Origin: Devosia sp.
GTDB taxonomy: Bacteria > Pseudomonadota > Alphaproteobacteria > Rhizobiales > Devosiaceae
Direction: 5' to 3'
DNA: 64,000 nt
Assembly: GCF_017744655.1 (NCBI RefSeq)
Contig: NZ_JAGIAW010000008.1
Location: forward strand, 62,001-126,000
The notes under the pieces were generated by a model. That model was not told the DNA's origin. It saw only the letters and a list, made by a program, of their open reading frames with translations, and did no database searches. Each line of letters starts with the position of its first letter. Position 1 is the stretch's first letter. This document shows, in pieces, positions 17,159 to 25,304 of this stretch. A program made the position numbers and the translations under genes.

Positions 17159-18400
17159 TTAGAACGCCCATTCACCCTTGCGCATGACAGGCTCGACCGT
17201 GCCGTCGGCATGGACGCCGTCGATGTCGATCTTGTCCGAGCCGATCATCCAGTCGATGTGGATCAGGCTCTTGTTGCCGCCCTGGGCAAAGATCTGATCC
17301 TGGGAGAGGTCCTTGCCGCCCTCAAAGCAGTCGGCATAGCACTGGCCCATGGCGATGTGGCACGAGGCGTTTTCGTCGTAGAGCGTGTTGTAGAAGAGGA
17401 TACCCGAGGCCGAGATCGGCGAGGAATGCGGCACAAGCGCCACTTCGCCGAGGCGGCGGGCGCCTTCATCGGTGTCCAAGACCTTGTTGAATACGTCCTG
17501 CCCCTTTGTGGCCTTGAGCTCAACCAGCACACCGCCTTCGAAGCGCGCCTGGATGTTTTCGATCAGCGTGCCGTTGTGCGAGAGCGGCTTGGTGGCCGCC
17601 ACGGTGCCTTCGACACGCAGGCGATGCGGGGTCGTGAACACTTCCTCGGTCGGAATATTGGGGTTGCAGGTGACCCCGTTCTTGGCTTCCGACGCGCCGC
17701 CCTTCCAGCGGTGACCATCGGCAAGGCCAATGGTGAGATCGGTGCCCGGGCCCGTGTACTTCAGGGACGAAAATTTCTTGCCGTTGAGCCAGGTCCAGCG
17801 GGCTTTCAGGTTCGCATTATGCGCCTTCCAGGCGGCAATCGGGTCGTCCTGGTCAACGCGCGAGGCCTTGAAGATGGCGTCGGCGAGCTTGGCGACCGCG
17901 ACCTCTTCAGCATCGTTCGGGAAAACGAGCTTGGCCCAGGCCGGGGTCGGGTAGGAGACGATGTTCCAGTTGATATCAAAACCGGTGATCAGCTCCAGCG
18001 CCGGGCGATAGGCGGCCGAATTGGCGCGGTTGGCACGCGAGACCTTTTCCGGGTCCTGGCCGGCCAGCATCATCGGGTTGTCGCCCGAAATTGCGAGGCG
18101 CGCGGCATTGTTCTTGTAGGCCTCGGCCATGCCCGCATAGAGCCAGCCGGCAGCGCGGTCAAAACTCCCATCATTGGCATATTTGTAGCGGGCGAGCGTC
18201 GCTTCCTCGTCCGAATAGATCGAGGTGACCAGACCCGCGCCGGCCTTGTAGGCGTGCTCGGTGATACGACGCACGAGCGGCGCCGCAACCATCGGGGCGG
18301 TGATGATGAGATCCTGGCCCTCGGCCAGTTGCAGGCCGACCTTGATCGCCACTTCGCCGAGTTTGTCGAGTTTGGCGGGATCGATGGGGGAATTGCTCAT
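17159..18400 (-). CDS. M29-family aminopeptidase
   Basis: Metal-dependent aminopeptidase (peptidase family M29, aminopeptidase T/AmpS type), releasing N-terminal residues of peptides in the cytoplasm. Metal-binding and active-site regions are visible: the Glu pair in NIPTEEVFTTP near residue 250, RRLGEVALVPHSS near 320, His in DENASCHIAMG near 350, and HIDWMIGS near 385. Length 413 aa matches the family. ATG read from 18400. It is transcribed alone; a family A repeat lies beyond its 3' end and a 38-codon gene is divergent from it. Confidence 0.92.
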   Translation of the reverse strand: MSNSPIDPAKLDKLGEVAIKVGLQLAEGQDLIITAPMVAAPLVRRITEHAYKAGAGLVTSIYSDEEATLARYKYANDGSFDRAAGWLYAGMAEAYKNNAARLAISGDNPMMLAGQDPEKVSRANRANSAAYRPALELITGFDINWNIVSYPTPAWAKLVFPNDAEEVAVAKLADAIFKASRVDQDDPIAAWKAHNANLKARWTWLNGKKFSSLKYTGPGTDLTIGLADGHRWKGGASEAKNGVTCNPNIPTEEVFTTPHRLRVEGTVAATKPLSHNGTLIENIQARFEGGVLVELKATKGQDVFNKVLDTDEGARRLGEVALVPHSSPISASGILFYNTLYDENASCHIAMGQCYADCFEGGKDLSQDQIFAQGGNKSLIHIDWMIGSDKIDIDGVHADGTVEPVMRKGEWAF

Positions 18401-18560
18401 CGGGACAAAGCCTTCTTTTCGTTGAATCGGTTGGCCGCGAGCCTACCGCCCCCACATGCGCCGCGCCACCCGCGCAAATCGGAAAATCCGTTGATCTCAA
18501 TCAAGGTTGGCCGCTCGGCACGGGCGGATATGGAAGCCATCACCTTTGGAGGCTCTTTCC

Positions 18561-18677
18561 ATGACCGTTCTCATCATCGCCGTCGTCACGATCTTCGGCG
18601 CCTTCGCCGCCGCCATGGCCTATGCCGAGTTCCAGACCCGCGGGATCTATGCGCCCGGGGCGAAGAAGCCGGAGTAG
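18561..18677 (+). CDS. 38-residue single-pass membrane protein
   Basis: Short ORF with a good ribosome site (GGAGG 9 nt upstream of ATG 18561). The predicted product starts MTVLIIAVVTIFGAFAAAMA, one hydrophobic helix (residues 3-20), followed by a polar Lys/Pro-rich tail ending in KKPE. Start, topology and codon use look like a genuine small membrane protein. Function is unknown. It is divergent from the M29 aminopeptidase and is followed by a family A repeat. Confidence 0.6.
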   Translation: MTVLIIAVVTIFGAFAAAMAYAEFQTRGIYAPGAKKPE

Positions 18678-18720
18678 CCTGACCAACGCACCCCGCTGCC
18701 CACCTTGTCCACGATCAATC

Positions 18721-18800
18721 CGTCGTCGTCACCACCGGGCTTGTCCCGGTGGTCCATGCGGAGGCGAGATGGATTGCCGGGACAAGCCCGGCAATGACGA
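18721..18800. repeat. palindromic intergenic repeat, family A copy 3
   Basis: Best-preserved family A unit: CGTCGTCACCACCGGGCTTG ... CAAGCCCGGCAATGACGACG, arms matching over about 25 bp around GAGATGGATT. It probably terminates the 38-codon gene. Confidence 0.85.
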
Positions 18801-18910
18801 CGGAGAAGTTTTCAAGGCACGCCGGTAACGTCAGCTGCGCGCGCTGACGCCCCGACCTCCCGACACTGTGCCTCAACGGCACCACGCGCAACTTTCCATC
18901 CCAAGACCTA

Positions 18911-18939
18911 TTGGCAAAGGCGAACGGTTTGGCTATCAA
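18911..18939 (+). promoter_or_regulatory. candidate sigma70-type promoter of the leader/ABC exporter unit
   Basis: TTGGCA (18911-18916), a 17-bp spacer, then TATCAA (18934-18939). Transcription would start near 18946, about 36 nt before the leader ORF. Spacing is optimal and both hexamers deviate modestly from consensus. Confidence 0.4.
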
Positions 18940-18981
18940 CCGTACGCCGCTTCATTTTCTTTGAACCTAGGGAGGCGTTGC

Positions 18982-19029
18982 ATGACAGCATTTATGATCG
19001 CTTCCCCGTTTGGCATCGGCCGACCTTAG
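18982..19029 (+). CDS. 15-codon leader peptide ORF before the ABC exporter
   Basis: ATG 18982 is preceded by a perfect GGGAGG (18970-18975) at the ideal 6-nt spacing, and the frame encodes MTAFMIASPFGIGRP then TAG. It ends in Arg-Pro-stop, as does the TnaC arrest peptide. A GC-rich hairpin with a T-rich tail starts 9 nt after the stop codon, and the ABC exporter starts 173 nt after it. This is the layout of a translation-coupled attenuator, in which stalling on the leader would control read-through into the exporter gene. No codon run points to amino-acid sensing, so a drug or small-molecule signal would be the first guess. Everything beyond the ORF, ribosome site and hairpin is inference. 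Confidence 0.5.
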   Translation: MTAFMIASPFGIGRP

Positions 19030-19038
19030 GTCCCTGCC

Positions 19039-19090
19039 AACCGCGGCCCGCCGTTTAGGCCAGCCGCCCGCGGTTTTCTCTCTTCTTTTC
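19039..19090 (+). terminator. attenuator-like hairpin with U-rich tail
   Basis: Perfect 8-bp arms AACCGCGG (19039-19046) and CCGCGGTT (19068-19075) with a 21-nt loop, followed by a T/C-rich tract (ttctctcttcttttcc). It is located between the 15-codon leader ORF and the ABC exporter start, where an intrinsic terminator would make sense only as a conditional one. Confidence 0.5.
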
Positions 19091-19202
19091 CTTCCGCAGA
19101 CCCGACCGGCCCGACAGGGTCATTGTCTCGACCGGTCAGTTTTGTGCCTTTCATAGCCATTTTTGAGGAGCCGGCCGCCGGAGAACGGGGCCGGACTGCC
19201 AA

Positions 19203-20999
19203 ATGAGTCGCAAGAAACTCGACTTCCGCGCCGATGCTTTCCGCAGCGTGCTCGGCTTTACCTTCCGCCACTGGGCTCGCCAGCCCAAGCGTATCGCCCT
19301 GATTGCCGGCCTCGTCATGGTCGCCACCATTGCCGAAGTGCTGGTGCCGATGTTTTCGGGCCGCATTGTCGACGCCATTTCGGGCGGACAGAATACCGCG
19401 CTCAACGATGCCGTGCGCGCCTTTGCCGTGGTTGCGGCGCTGGGTGTAACCAGTGTCGTGCTCCGCTTCTTCGTGTTCAACGGCATCATCAAGCTGACGC
19501 TGAAAATGATGGCCCGGGTCGTCGATGATGGTTTTTACCGCGTGCAGCGTTTTTCGACCGATTGGCATGCCAACAGCTTTGCCGGCTCAACCGTGCGAAA
19601 AGTGACGCGCGGCATGTGGGCGCTCGACGCGCTCAATGACATTCTGCTGGTCGCACTGCTGCCGAGTTTTGTGATGCTGGTCGGCGCCTCGATCCTGCTC
19701 GGCTCCTATTGGCCGGTCATGGGTCTGGTCGTGGCCGGTGGTTCGGTGATCTACATCGCCTTCACCGTCCTGATGTCGGTGGGCTATGTGGCGCCGGCCG
19801 CAAGCCTTGCCAATGCCTGGGACACCCGCCTTGGCGGTGCCCTGGCGGATGCGGTCAGCTGCAACTCGGTGGTAAAGGCTTTTGGCGCCGAAACGCGCGA
19901 AGAGGACCGGCTGCGCCATGTCATGTCCAAGTGGGATTCGCGTACCCGCCGGACCTGGAAGCGCGGCACGCTTAATGGCACCATTCAGGGTCTTCTCATG
20001 ACCCTGATGCAGGCCGGTATTCTGGGCACGGGCCTTCTGATGTGGACCCAAGGGTTGGCTTCTGCCGGCGATATCACCTTCGTCCTCGCCATGTTCTTCG
20101 TTTTGCAGGGCTATCTGCGCGACGTGGGCATGCACATCCGCAACCTGCAGCGCTCGGTCAATGACATGGAAGAGCTGGTGGCCCTGTCCGAAATGCCGCT
20201 CGGTGTCGAGGACAAGGCCGGGGCTCGGCCGATTGCCATCGGTAAGGGCGCGATCAATTTCGACCACGTCACCTTCCGCTATGGTGCGCACGCCACTCCG
20301 CTCTATCGCGACTTCTCCGTCGCCATCAAGCCGGGCGAACGTGTGGGTCTTGTGGGGCATTCGGGTTCGGGCAAGACGACGTTCGTAAAACTGATCCAGC
20401 GGCTCTATGACATCAATAGCGGCGCCATCACCATCGACGGTCAGAACATTGCCGAAGTGCAGCAGGCGAGCCTGCGCGGTCAGATCGCCATCGTGCAGCA
20501 GGAGCCGATCCTGTTTCACCGGACCCTGGCCGAAAACATCGCCTATGGAAGGCCGGAAGCGGGCCGGGCCGAAATCATCGAGGCGGCAAGACAAGCCAAT
20601 GCGTATGATTTCATCATGTCCCTGCCCAAGGGCTTTGAGACCATGGTGGGTGAGCGCGGGGTGAAACTTTCGGGTGGTGAACGCCAGCGTGTCGCTATCG
20701 CCCGAGCGTTTCTCGCCGATGCGCCGGTGCTCATTCTGGACGAAGCCACCTCGAGCCTCGACAGCGAGAGCGAGGTGATGATCCAGGAGGCGATGGAACG
20801 GCTGATGGTCGGCCGGACGACACTCGTCATCGCGCACCGCCTCTCGACGGTTCGTGCTCTCGATCGCCTCTTGGTCTTCGACAAGGGCAAGATCGTGGAA
20901 GAGGGCAATCACGAGGCGCTGATCCGTCTTTCGGGCGGCATCTATCGCCGGTTGTTCGAGCGGCAGGCGCTGGAACTGACCAAGGGCCTCGTAGCCTAA
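19203..20999 (+). CDS. ABC exporter half-transporter (fused TMD-NBD)
   Basis: Type IV ABC exporter (MsbA/Atm1/multidrug group) exporting a lipophilic substrate across the inner membrane, presumably as a homodimer. The N-terminal transmembrane domain (residues about 35-320) holds several clear helices (IALIAGLVMVATIAEVLVPM, LVALLPSFVMLVGASILLG). The nucleotide-binding domain has Walker A GHSGSGKTT near 385-393, the Q-loop IVQQEPILFH, signature LSGGERQRVAIARA near 489, and Walker B VLILDEATSSLD near 510-521 with H-loop IAHRLSTV. 598 aa, complete. Substrate unknown. It is monocistronic, with a leader ORF and attenuator-like hairpin upstream and a strong terminator downstream, suggesting inducible expression. 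Confidence 0.9.
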   Translation: MSRKKLDFRADAFRSVLGFTFRHWARQPKRIALIAGLVMVATIAEVLVPMFSGRIVDAISGGQNTALNDAVRAFAVVAALGVTSVVLRFFVFNGIIKLTLKMMARVVDDGFYRVQRFSTDWHANSFAGSTVRKVTRGMWALDALNDILLVALLPSFVMLVGASILLGSYWPVMGLVVAGGSVIYIAFTVLMSVGYVAPAASLANAWDTRLGGALADAVSCNSVVKAFGAETREEDRLRHVMSKWDSRTRRTWKRGTLNGTIQGLLMTLMQAGILGTGLLMWTQGLASAGDITFVLAMFFVLQGYLRDVGMHIRNLQRSVNDMEELVALSEMPLGVEDKAGARPIAIGKGAINFDHVTFRYGAHATPLYRDFSVAIKPGERVGLVGHSGSGKTTFVKLIQRLYDINSGAITIDGQNIAEVQQASLRGQIAIVQQEPILFHRTLAENIAYGRPEAGRAEIIEAARQANAYDFIMSLPKGFETMVGERGVKLSGGERQRVAIARAFLADAPVLILDEATSSLDSESEVMIQEAMERLMVGRTTLVIAHRLSTVRALDRLLVFDKGKIVEEGNHEALIRLSGGIYRRLFERQALELTKGLVA

Positions 21000-21005
21000 A
21001 ATGCA

Positions 21006-21036
21006 AAAGAGCCCGCGGAGCGATCTGCGGGCTTTT
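21006..21036. terminator. bidirectional terminator
   Basis: Stem AAAAGAGCCCGC / GCGGGCTTTT (left arm ends 21016, right arm 21027-21036). It ends the ABC exporter transcript and, from the other strand, the gene at 21040-21597. Confidence 0.85.
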
Positions 21037-21039
21037 CGT

Positions 21040-21597
21040 TCAGGCGACATCCATGGTGGAAATGCCCATGCGCGGATCGCGCACCACGCGGATTCTGCGG
21101 CATTCGGAGCCGCCCAGGCGCCGGCGCGGATCGTTGGGATCGACCCGCTCGATGCGGCGCCGGTCGGGACCGAAATAGTGCTCGGCTTCGACATAGAGCA
21201 ATTCGCGCTGCAACTGATCGCTGAGCTTGTGGCTCATGTCGACAATGCCGTCGCTGACGAAGAGCACTTCATCGAACCCCATTTGCACCAGCGGCACGAT
21301 CTGGTGGCGCGGCCCAGCGGTGACGAAACAGACAATGGGCGCGAAACGACGGAAAATATGATCGGAGCTCCTGAGGCCATTTATGATGCGCTGCTTGGCG
21401 CCGTCTGGCAAAAGCCCATGGACCAGGAAATAGGTCAGCCGGTTTTTGGGCAGCTCGGCGAACTGGGTATAGTTGGCCACCGTGCCGAAGCCGAATTTTG
21501 TGGCCAGCGTACCGAGCGCGCTGGTGCTCACATCATTGGGCGCGAAAGTAACGGCGCCGCAATCGGCGAGCATGTTGGTGGTATCAGACAAGATCAT
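21040..21597 (-). CDS. hypothetical protein with a pseudo-receiver-like domain
   Basis: 185-aa cytoplasmic protein, family not recognised with certainty. The middle (about residues 60-135) reads like a response-regulator receiver domain: PIVCFVTAGPRHQIVPLVQMGFDEVLFVSDG resembles the beta4-alpha4-beta5 region, and it ends in the alphaproteobacterial receiver-tail motif YFGPDRRR. The expected phospho-Asp strand reads LTYFLVHGLLPDG and the conserved Lys is absent, so it would be non-phosphorylatable. ATG read from 21597 has GGAGGGAAG upstream. It is convergent with the ABC exporter. An atypical output or protein-interaction role is inference only. Confidence 0.6.
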   Translation of the reverse strand: MILSDTTNMLADCGAVTFAPNDVSTSALGTLATKFGFGTVANYTQFAELPKNRLTYFLVHGLLPDGAKQRIINGLRSSDHIFRRFAPIVCFVTAGPRHQIVPLVQMGFDEVLFVSDGIVDMSHKLSDQLQRELLYVEAEHYFGPDRRRIERVDPNDPRRRLGGSECRRIRVVRDPRMGISTMDVA

Positions 21598-21746
21598 GGC
21601 CGCTTCCCTCCTAGAAACTGCTCAAGTCATCGTCCGACCTATTCTGAGGAAATTGTTTGAATCACGTATTAATGCGTAGTTCGACGTTAATCTGTACGAA
21701 AGTACTGCTTCTCCTGGTCAATATATCAAGAGTAGAGATATGCTGA

Positions 21747-22247
21747 TCAGCTCTCGGGCTTGAGCATGCGCATGAGCACGCCGCTCCTCAGCACGAATTG
21801 CTGCACCAGCGCGCCGGCGATGTGGATGAGGACGAGGGCGATCAGCGCCAGGCGCAGCGGCCCGCCATGGACATCGGCCGCGTTCTCGATGCCGCCGAAC
21901 CAGGCGACAAGGCCGGAAATCGGCAGCGCGAAAAGCAGCACATAGATGAGGCCATGGATCACATTGGCCACGACGCCGAGGGCGGCAGGCTGGCCGGCCG
22001 GATGCGGCGGAGCGCCATGGCGGAGGCGGATGACCACGCGCGCGGCGGCAAGGATCAGGATCAGGCTGCCGACAATGATATGGGGCAGGGGATTGGCGCC
22101 CTCGGCGGGGCCGCCTTCCATGCGCGCGTCCCATGCCATTTCCATACTTTCATGGACCAGCAATTGGAAGAGAATGAGGGCCGCAATGACCCAATGGAGA
22201 ATGACCTGGGCGCGGGAATAGCCGGCGGATGGGGTGGACACGGACAT
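21747..22247 (-). CDS. cytochrome b561 family protein
   Basis: Four-helix di-heme b-type cytochrome of the inner membrane (YodB/CybB family), moving electrons between quinol and a periplasmic acceptor such as superoxide. Heme-ligating histidines sit in helices QVILHWVIAALILFQLL, PHIIVGSLILILAA, VIHGLIYVLLFALPISG and LVLIHIAGALVQQF. Length of 166 aa is typical. The ATG read from 22247 has AAGGAAAG about 8 nt upstream; a longer frame upstream lacks family similarity. Transcribed alone. The 620 bp upstream region contains structured but non-coding sequence. Confidence 0.9.
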   Translation of the reverse strand: MSVSTPSAGYSRAQVILHWVIAALILFQLLVHESMEMAWDARMEGGPAEGANPLPHIIVGSLILILAAARVVIRLRHGAPPHPAGQPAALGVVANVIHGLIYVLLFALPISGLVAWFGGIENAADVHGGPLRLALIALVLIHIAGALVQQFVLRSGVLMRMLKPES

Positions 22248-22868
22248 GGTGACGCTTTCCTTCAGGGCCTGACGGCGCGGCGCGCCGCATGGGTCCAGAA
22301 TTGGCGAGGCGAAAGGAACTTGCAAGTGAACAAATGGACAGGCCAAAGCCCCGGCCGGCCAATCTGGCTCCCGGTTTTGAGCGGACCCCGGAGCGGCAAT
22401 CGCCTCGGATGAATTTGTATATGAAGCGATCACCGCTCCGGAGGCCGGGTTTTTGGACAGAGCCCACAGCGCCTCTTGATCGCTCGTCGCGAGGGACCGA
22501 CTCCCGAACCTATGGGGAAGGCGACCTCCCCACAACCGGCTCCCCCCGCCACTGATCGCCTGCAGGCCGCTCGCGCGGGGTGGATGGGGGAAGAATAAAG
22601 GAGATTTTGCGGGCGGGGATAAGCGGGATAAGTGGGCTGGTTTCGTGGCTTGCAACACCCCCTCCCAACCTCCCCCTAAAGGGGGCGGAGCTGGGCCGGT
22701 GTTTTTGGCACGAGACAGCCCCCAGACGCGATGCGGCCCCTCCCCCGCGAGGGGGAGGATGGGTGGGGGCGTCTCGATCCCCTTAACCCTTCATTCACCA
22801 TAAAACCAGGCCACCGGAGCCCGGCCCGCGAAAACGCATTGTATTTAAATCAAATACGAGGCAGCCCT
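22248..22868. other. 620-bp non-coding stretch with hairpins and a C/G-rich palindrome
   Basis: No convincing gene is seen. An inverted repeat CCGGAGCGG / CCGCTCCGG (22388-22396, 22433-22441) encloses an AT-richer loop with TATA-like sequence that could hold the cytochrome b561 promoter. A C/G-rich inverted repeat at 22657-22768 (CACCCCCTCCC ... GGGTGGGGG) belongs with the repeat at 2242. The rest is featureless. Confidence 0.45.
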
Positions 22869-23153
22869 ATGGCTTATTCCGAACCGATGCCCGACGCCCA
22901 CGTCGCCGAATTTCTGGATCTGGCGCGCTCGGCCAATGTCACCTTCGATATTACGGAAGATCGCCTGCACATGCGGATGGTCAATCCCAACTGGGCCATG
23001 TGGTCGCCCATAAGGCATCTGCTCGACGAGATCGGGCACGAGCGGATCGAGGCGTTTGTGCGCCGGGAAACTGCCGCGCGGCAGGCGGTGGAGAGCTGGA
23101 ACGAGGCGAGCGTGGAGCGGCTGAAGGGGGCGGCGGAGGTTATGCGTGGGTGA
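22869..23153 (+). CDS. hypothetical protein, 94 aa
   Basis: Soluble, charged, mostly helical small protein beginning MAYSEPMPDAHVAEFLDLAR and rich in Arg/Glu toward the C-terminus (ERIEAFVRRETAARQAVE). ATG 22869 follows a modest GAGGC ribosome site. Codon use and GC content match the host, unlike the next gene. No family is recognised. It ends 54 nt before the HerA-like ATPase start; the compositional contrast argues against a shared origin, though co-transcription is possible. Confidence 0.55.
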   Translation: MAYSEPMPDAHVAEFLDLARSANVTFDITEDRLHMRMVNPNWAMWSPIRHLLDEIGHERIEAFVRRETAARQAVESWNEASVERLKGAAEVMRG

Positions 23154-23207
23154 GGATTGGGCTTTTAATCCATTTGCTTGATGCTAAGTTCACAAGCAGG
23201 GGGATAC

Positions 23208-25301
23208 ATGGAAAGCAAATTGACAATCAAGGAACGAGTCATCGTTCTGATTGGAAATGCACTATTGGCCTATGCGGCCTACGTGATCGTGGGACGGCAG
23301 TTCCAAATTACTGGCGCACTACAGAGTGCATGGTTGATAGCCGCACTCTCAATGTGGTTCTTAAATCTACTTTCATCGCCATGGTTTGTGCCTCCAAGAG
23401 ATGCGCTAGCAACGGGTGCGGCGGCGGCAGTCTTGTATTGGACGATCGACGTCTCGCAGACCCAGTCGTTCATAGGTGCCCTCGAAGTGCTGCGTTGGGT
23501 CGCATTCGGCTACGTGCTCCTGCTGATTGCTGTGGCGCTGGTAGCCCTATTTTCGCTCTCGAATGACAGCCGAAGCGCGACGGGGGCGGCTGCCGCTCGG
23601 CTCTCTGCTGCAATGGGGAAAGGGGAGCTGATCTTTACGCCCGCAGTACTTGTGAGTGTTATTGGTGGCTATCAGCCAGATTTCGGGGGGATCTCCTGGC
23701 TGGTTGCACTTTGGGTCTTCTTTGTTATTGGTCGTCCAATTGAAAAGCTATTCCCAATTTGGAAACATTTTCAGCTTGAGACTAAATCGATGCCGTTGGA
23801 GGCTGTTGGGGCAGTCATACGCGTAGACGATCCAAATATAGTGAGGGTTAGCCTATCGTCCACTGAGACATGGCAGGCGAATCGGTTACATCTCGCCGCC
23901 ATGGCCGATGGAAGCCAGCATTACGTGGTGGCTCTGTTCTCCCAAGTAAATGGTGCTGAAATTCTTGGAACTGGACTGTGTATAGCTCAGCCGCAGGTGC
24001 CGTTTCAGATCAAGCCACAGACTGTCATTTCAACACACGACGAACAGCTGACCAAAGATTTCTTAAGCAAACATAGTGGCATGAACGGTGCAACACTGGT
24101 TGGCTTCGTTGTTGAGAACTCCTCGATTGGATTAGTGCGTTTCGAAGTGGCAAGCACCTCGCCACTCGCGCAGGGGGGAGTGGTATTTCTGCTCATGCAG
24201 GGGCGAATAGTCTTCTATCAAATCTTGGATGCGGAGACCTCTGAGGAGAGTTTTGATCGCAACCCGCGAGGCACACATATCGTGATGGCGAGCCAAATCG
24301 GTGCCTACGATGCTGCACTTGGATTTGAGAAGTTCTCTTGGCTGCCGTCAATGAATGCGCCGGTATTTTGGGCGGCAACACCTCAATTGCCAGCGCCGAC
24401 CTTTACGAACCGCGAATTTGCATTGGCAAACGTGCCTGAAACAGGGGTGGCGGTCGCCGCGAAAATCGACGACCTGATCAATTATCACACTGCAATTTTG
24501 GGAGTTACAGGTACCGGCAAGACCGAGCTCGCTCTAGACATTGTAAGAGAGGCGGTCTCGCGAGACGTCAAAGTCTTTTGTGTGGATTTTACAGGTCAGT
24601 ATGCTAGGCGACTCGCAGACTGCTCTCCCTCATTCCCCGGTCCAAGCGGAGGGGAAACTCAAGAAATAGAGCAGAAGATGCGCGCGGTGGACTATGGCGC
24701 CTTCAAGGCCGAGAAAGAAAGGAAAGCATTGGACGAGGCATTGGATGGTCTGCGAGAATCCACCGAAAAGCAGGTGGCTGACTACCTGATGTCGCATGGC
24801 AACTTAGCAATCTTCGAACTTGCCGAAATCACGAACACTCGTGCCACCCTACGCATCACAGAAATGTATCTTTCCGCCATAATGCGCTGGGCTAAGGAAA
24901 ATAGGGGGAAGCGACAGGTACTGATAGTGCTTGAAGAGGCGCACACAATCATCCCTGAGACCGGAGGGGCTGGTTTTGACTTCGACACACAGGGCGTAGT
25001 CAATCGCATTGGCCAGATAGCGCTCCAGGGCAGGAAGTACGGTGTCGGTCTGCTTGTGCTGTCACAACGAACTGCCTTGGTTAGCAAGACTATCCTGTCT
25101 CAGTGCAACACCTTTTTGACGCATACTTTGATAGATCAGACCAGCCTCTCCTTCCTAGACAGTGTCTACAGTAGCCAGCATGCGCGGATGATACCCAATC
25201 TTGGTAGATATGAGTTCCTTGCTTACGGTAAAGGGGTACGTTCTTCCCGGCCGATAATTCTTCGGCGTGAATTCGACCAGGCAAAACTTGACGCAAGTTA
25301 G
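23208..25301 (+). CDS. membrane-anchored HerA/FtsK-type P-loop ATPase
   Basis: 697-aa protein with an unusual layout. The first ~185 residues contain four to six hydrophobic helices (e.g. VIVLIGNALLAYAAYVIV, VAFGYVLLLIAVALVALF). A beta-rich middle domain (about 190-430) follows, resembling a HAS-barrel. Then comes a HerA-fold motor with Walker A GVTGTGKTE at 432-440, Walker B VLIVLEEAH near 571-579, and the HerA-type sensor stretch LVLSQRTALVSKTILSQCNTF. A charged helical insert (about 485-525) lies between Walker A and B. HerA-family ATPases form hexameric DNA or protein translocases and are frequent in anti-phage defence; no NurA, SIR2 or nuclease partner is adjacent. Base composition is visibly lower in GC (near 50%) with many A/T-ending codons, a sign of horizontal transfer. 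ATG 23208 follows AGGGGGA. Only 3 bp separate it from convergent polA. Confidence 0.75.
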   Translation: MESKLTIKERVIVLIGNALLAYAAYVIVGRQFQITGALQSAWLIAALSMWFLNLLSSPWFVPPRDALATGAAAAVLYWTIDVSQTQSFIGALEVLRWVAFGYVLLLIAVALVALFSLSNDSRSATGAAAARLSAAMGKGELIFTPAVLVSVIGGYQPDFGGISWLVALWVFFVIGRPIEKLFPIWKHFQLETKSMPLEAVGAVIRVDDPNIVRVSLSSTETWQANRLHLAAMADGSQHYVVALFSQVNGAEILGTGLCIAQPQVPFQIKPQTVISTHDEQLTKDFLSKHSGMNGATLVGFVVENSSIGLVRFEVASTSPLAQGGVVFLLMQGRIVFYQILDAETSEESFDRNPRGTHIVMASQIGAYDAALGFEKFSWLPSMNAPVFWAATPQLPAPTFTNREFALANVPETGVAVAAKIDDLINYHTAILGVTGTGKTELALDIVREAVSRDVKVFCVDFTGQYARRLADCSPSFPGPSGGETQEIEQKMRAVDYGAFKAEKERKALDEALDGLRESTEKQVADYLMSHGNLAIFELAEITNTRATLRITEMYLSAIMRWAKENRGKRQVLIVLEEAHTIIPETGGAGFDFDTQGVVNRIGQIALQGRKYGVGLLVLSQRTALVSKTILSQCNTFLTHTLIDQTSLSFLDSVYSSQHARMIPNLGRYEFLAYGKGVRSSRPIILRREFDQAKLDAS

Positions 25302-25304
25302 CTT

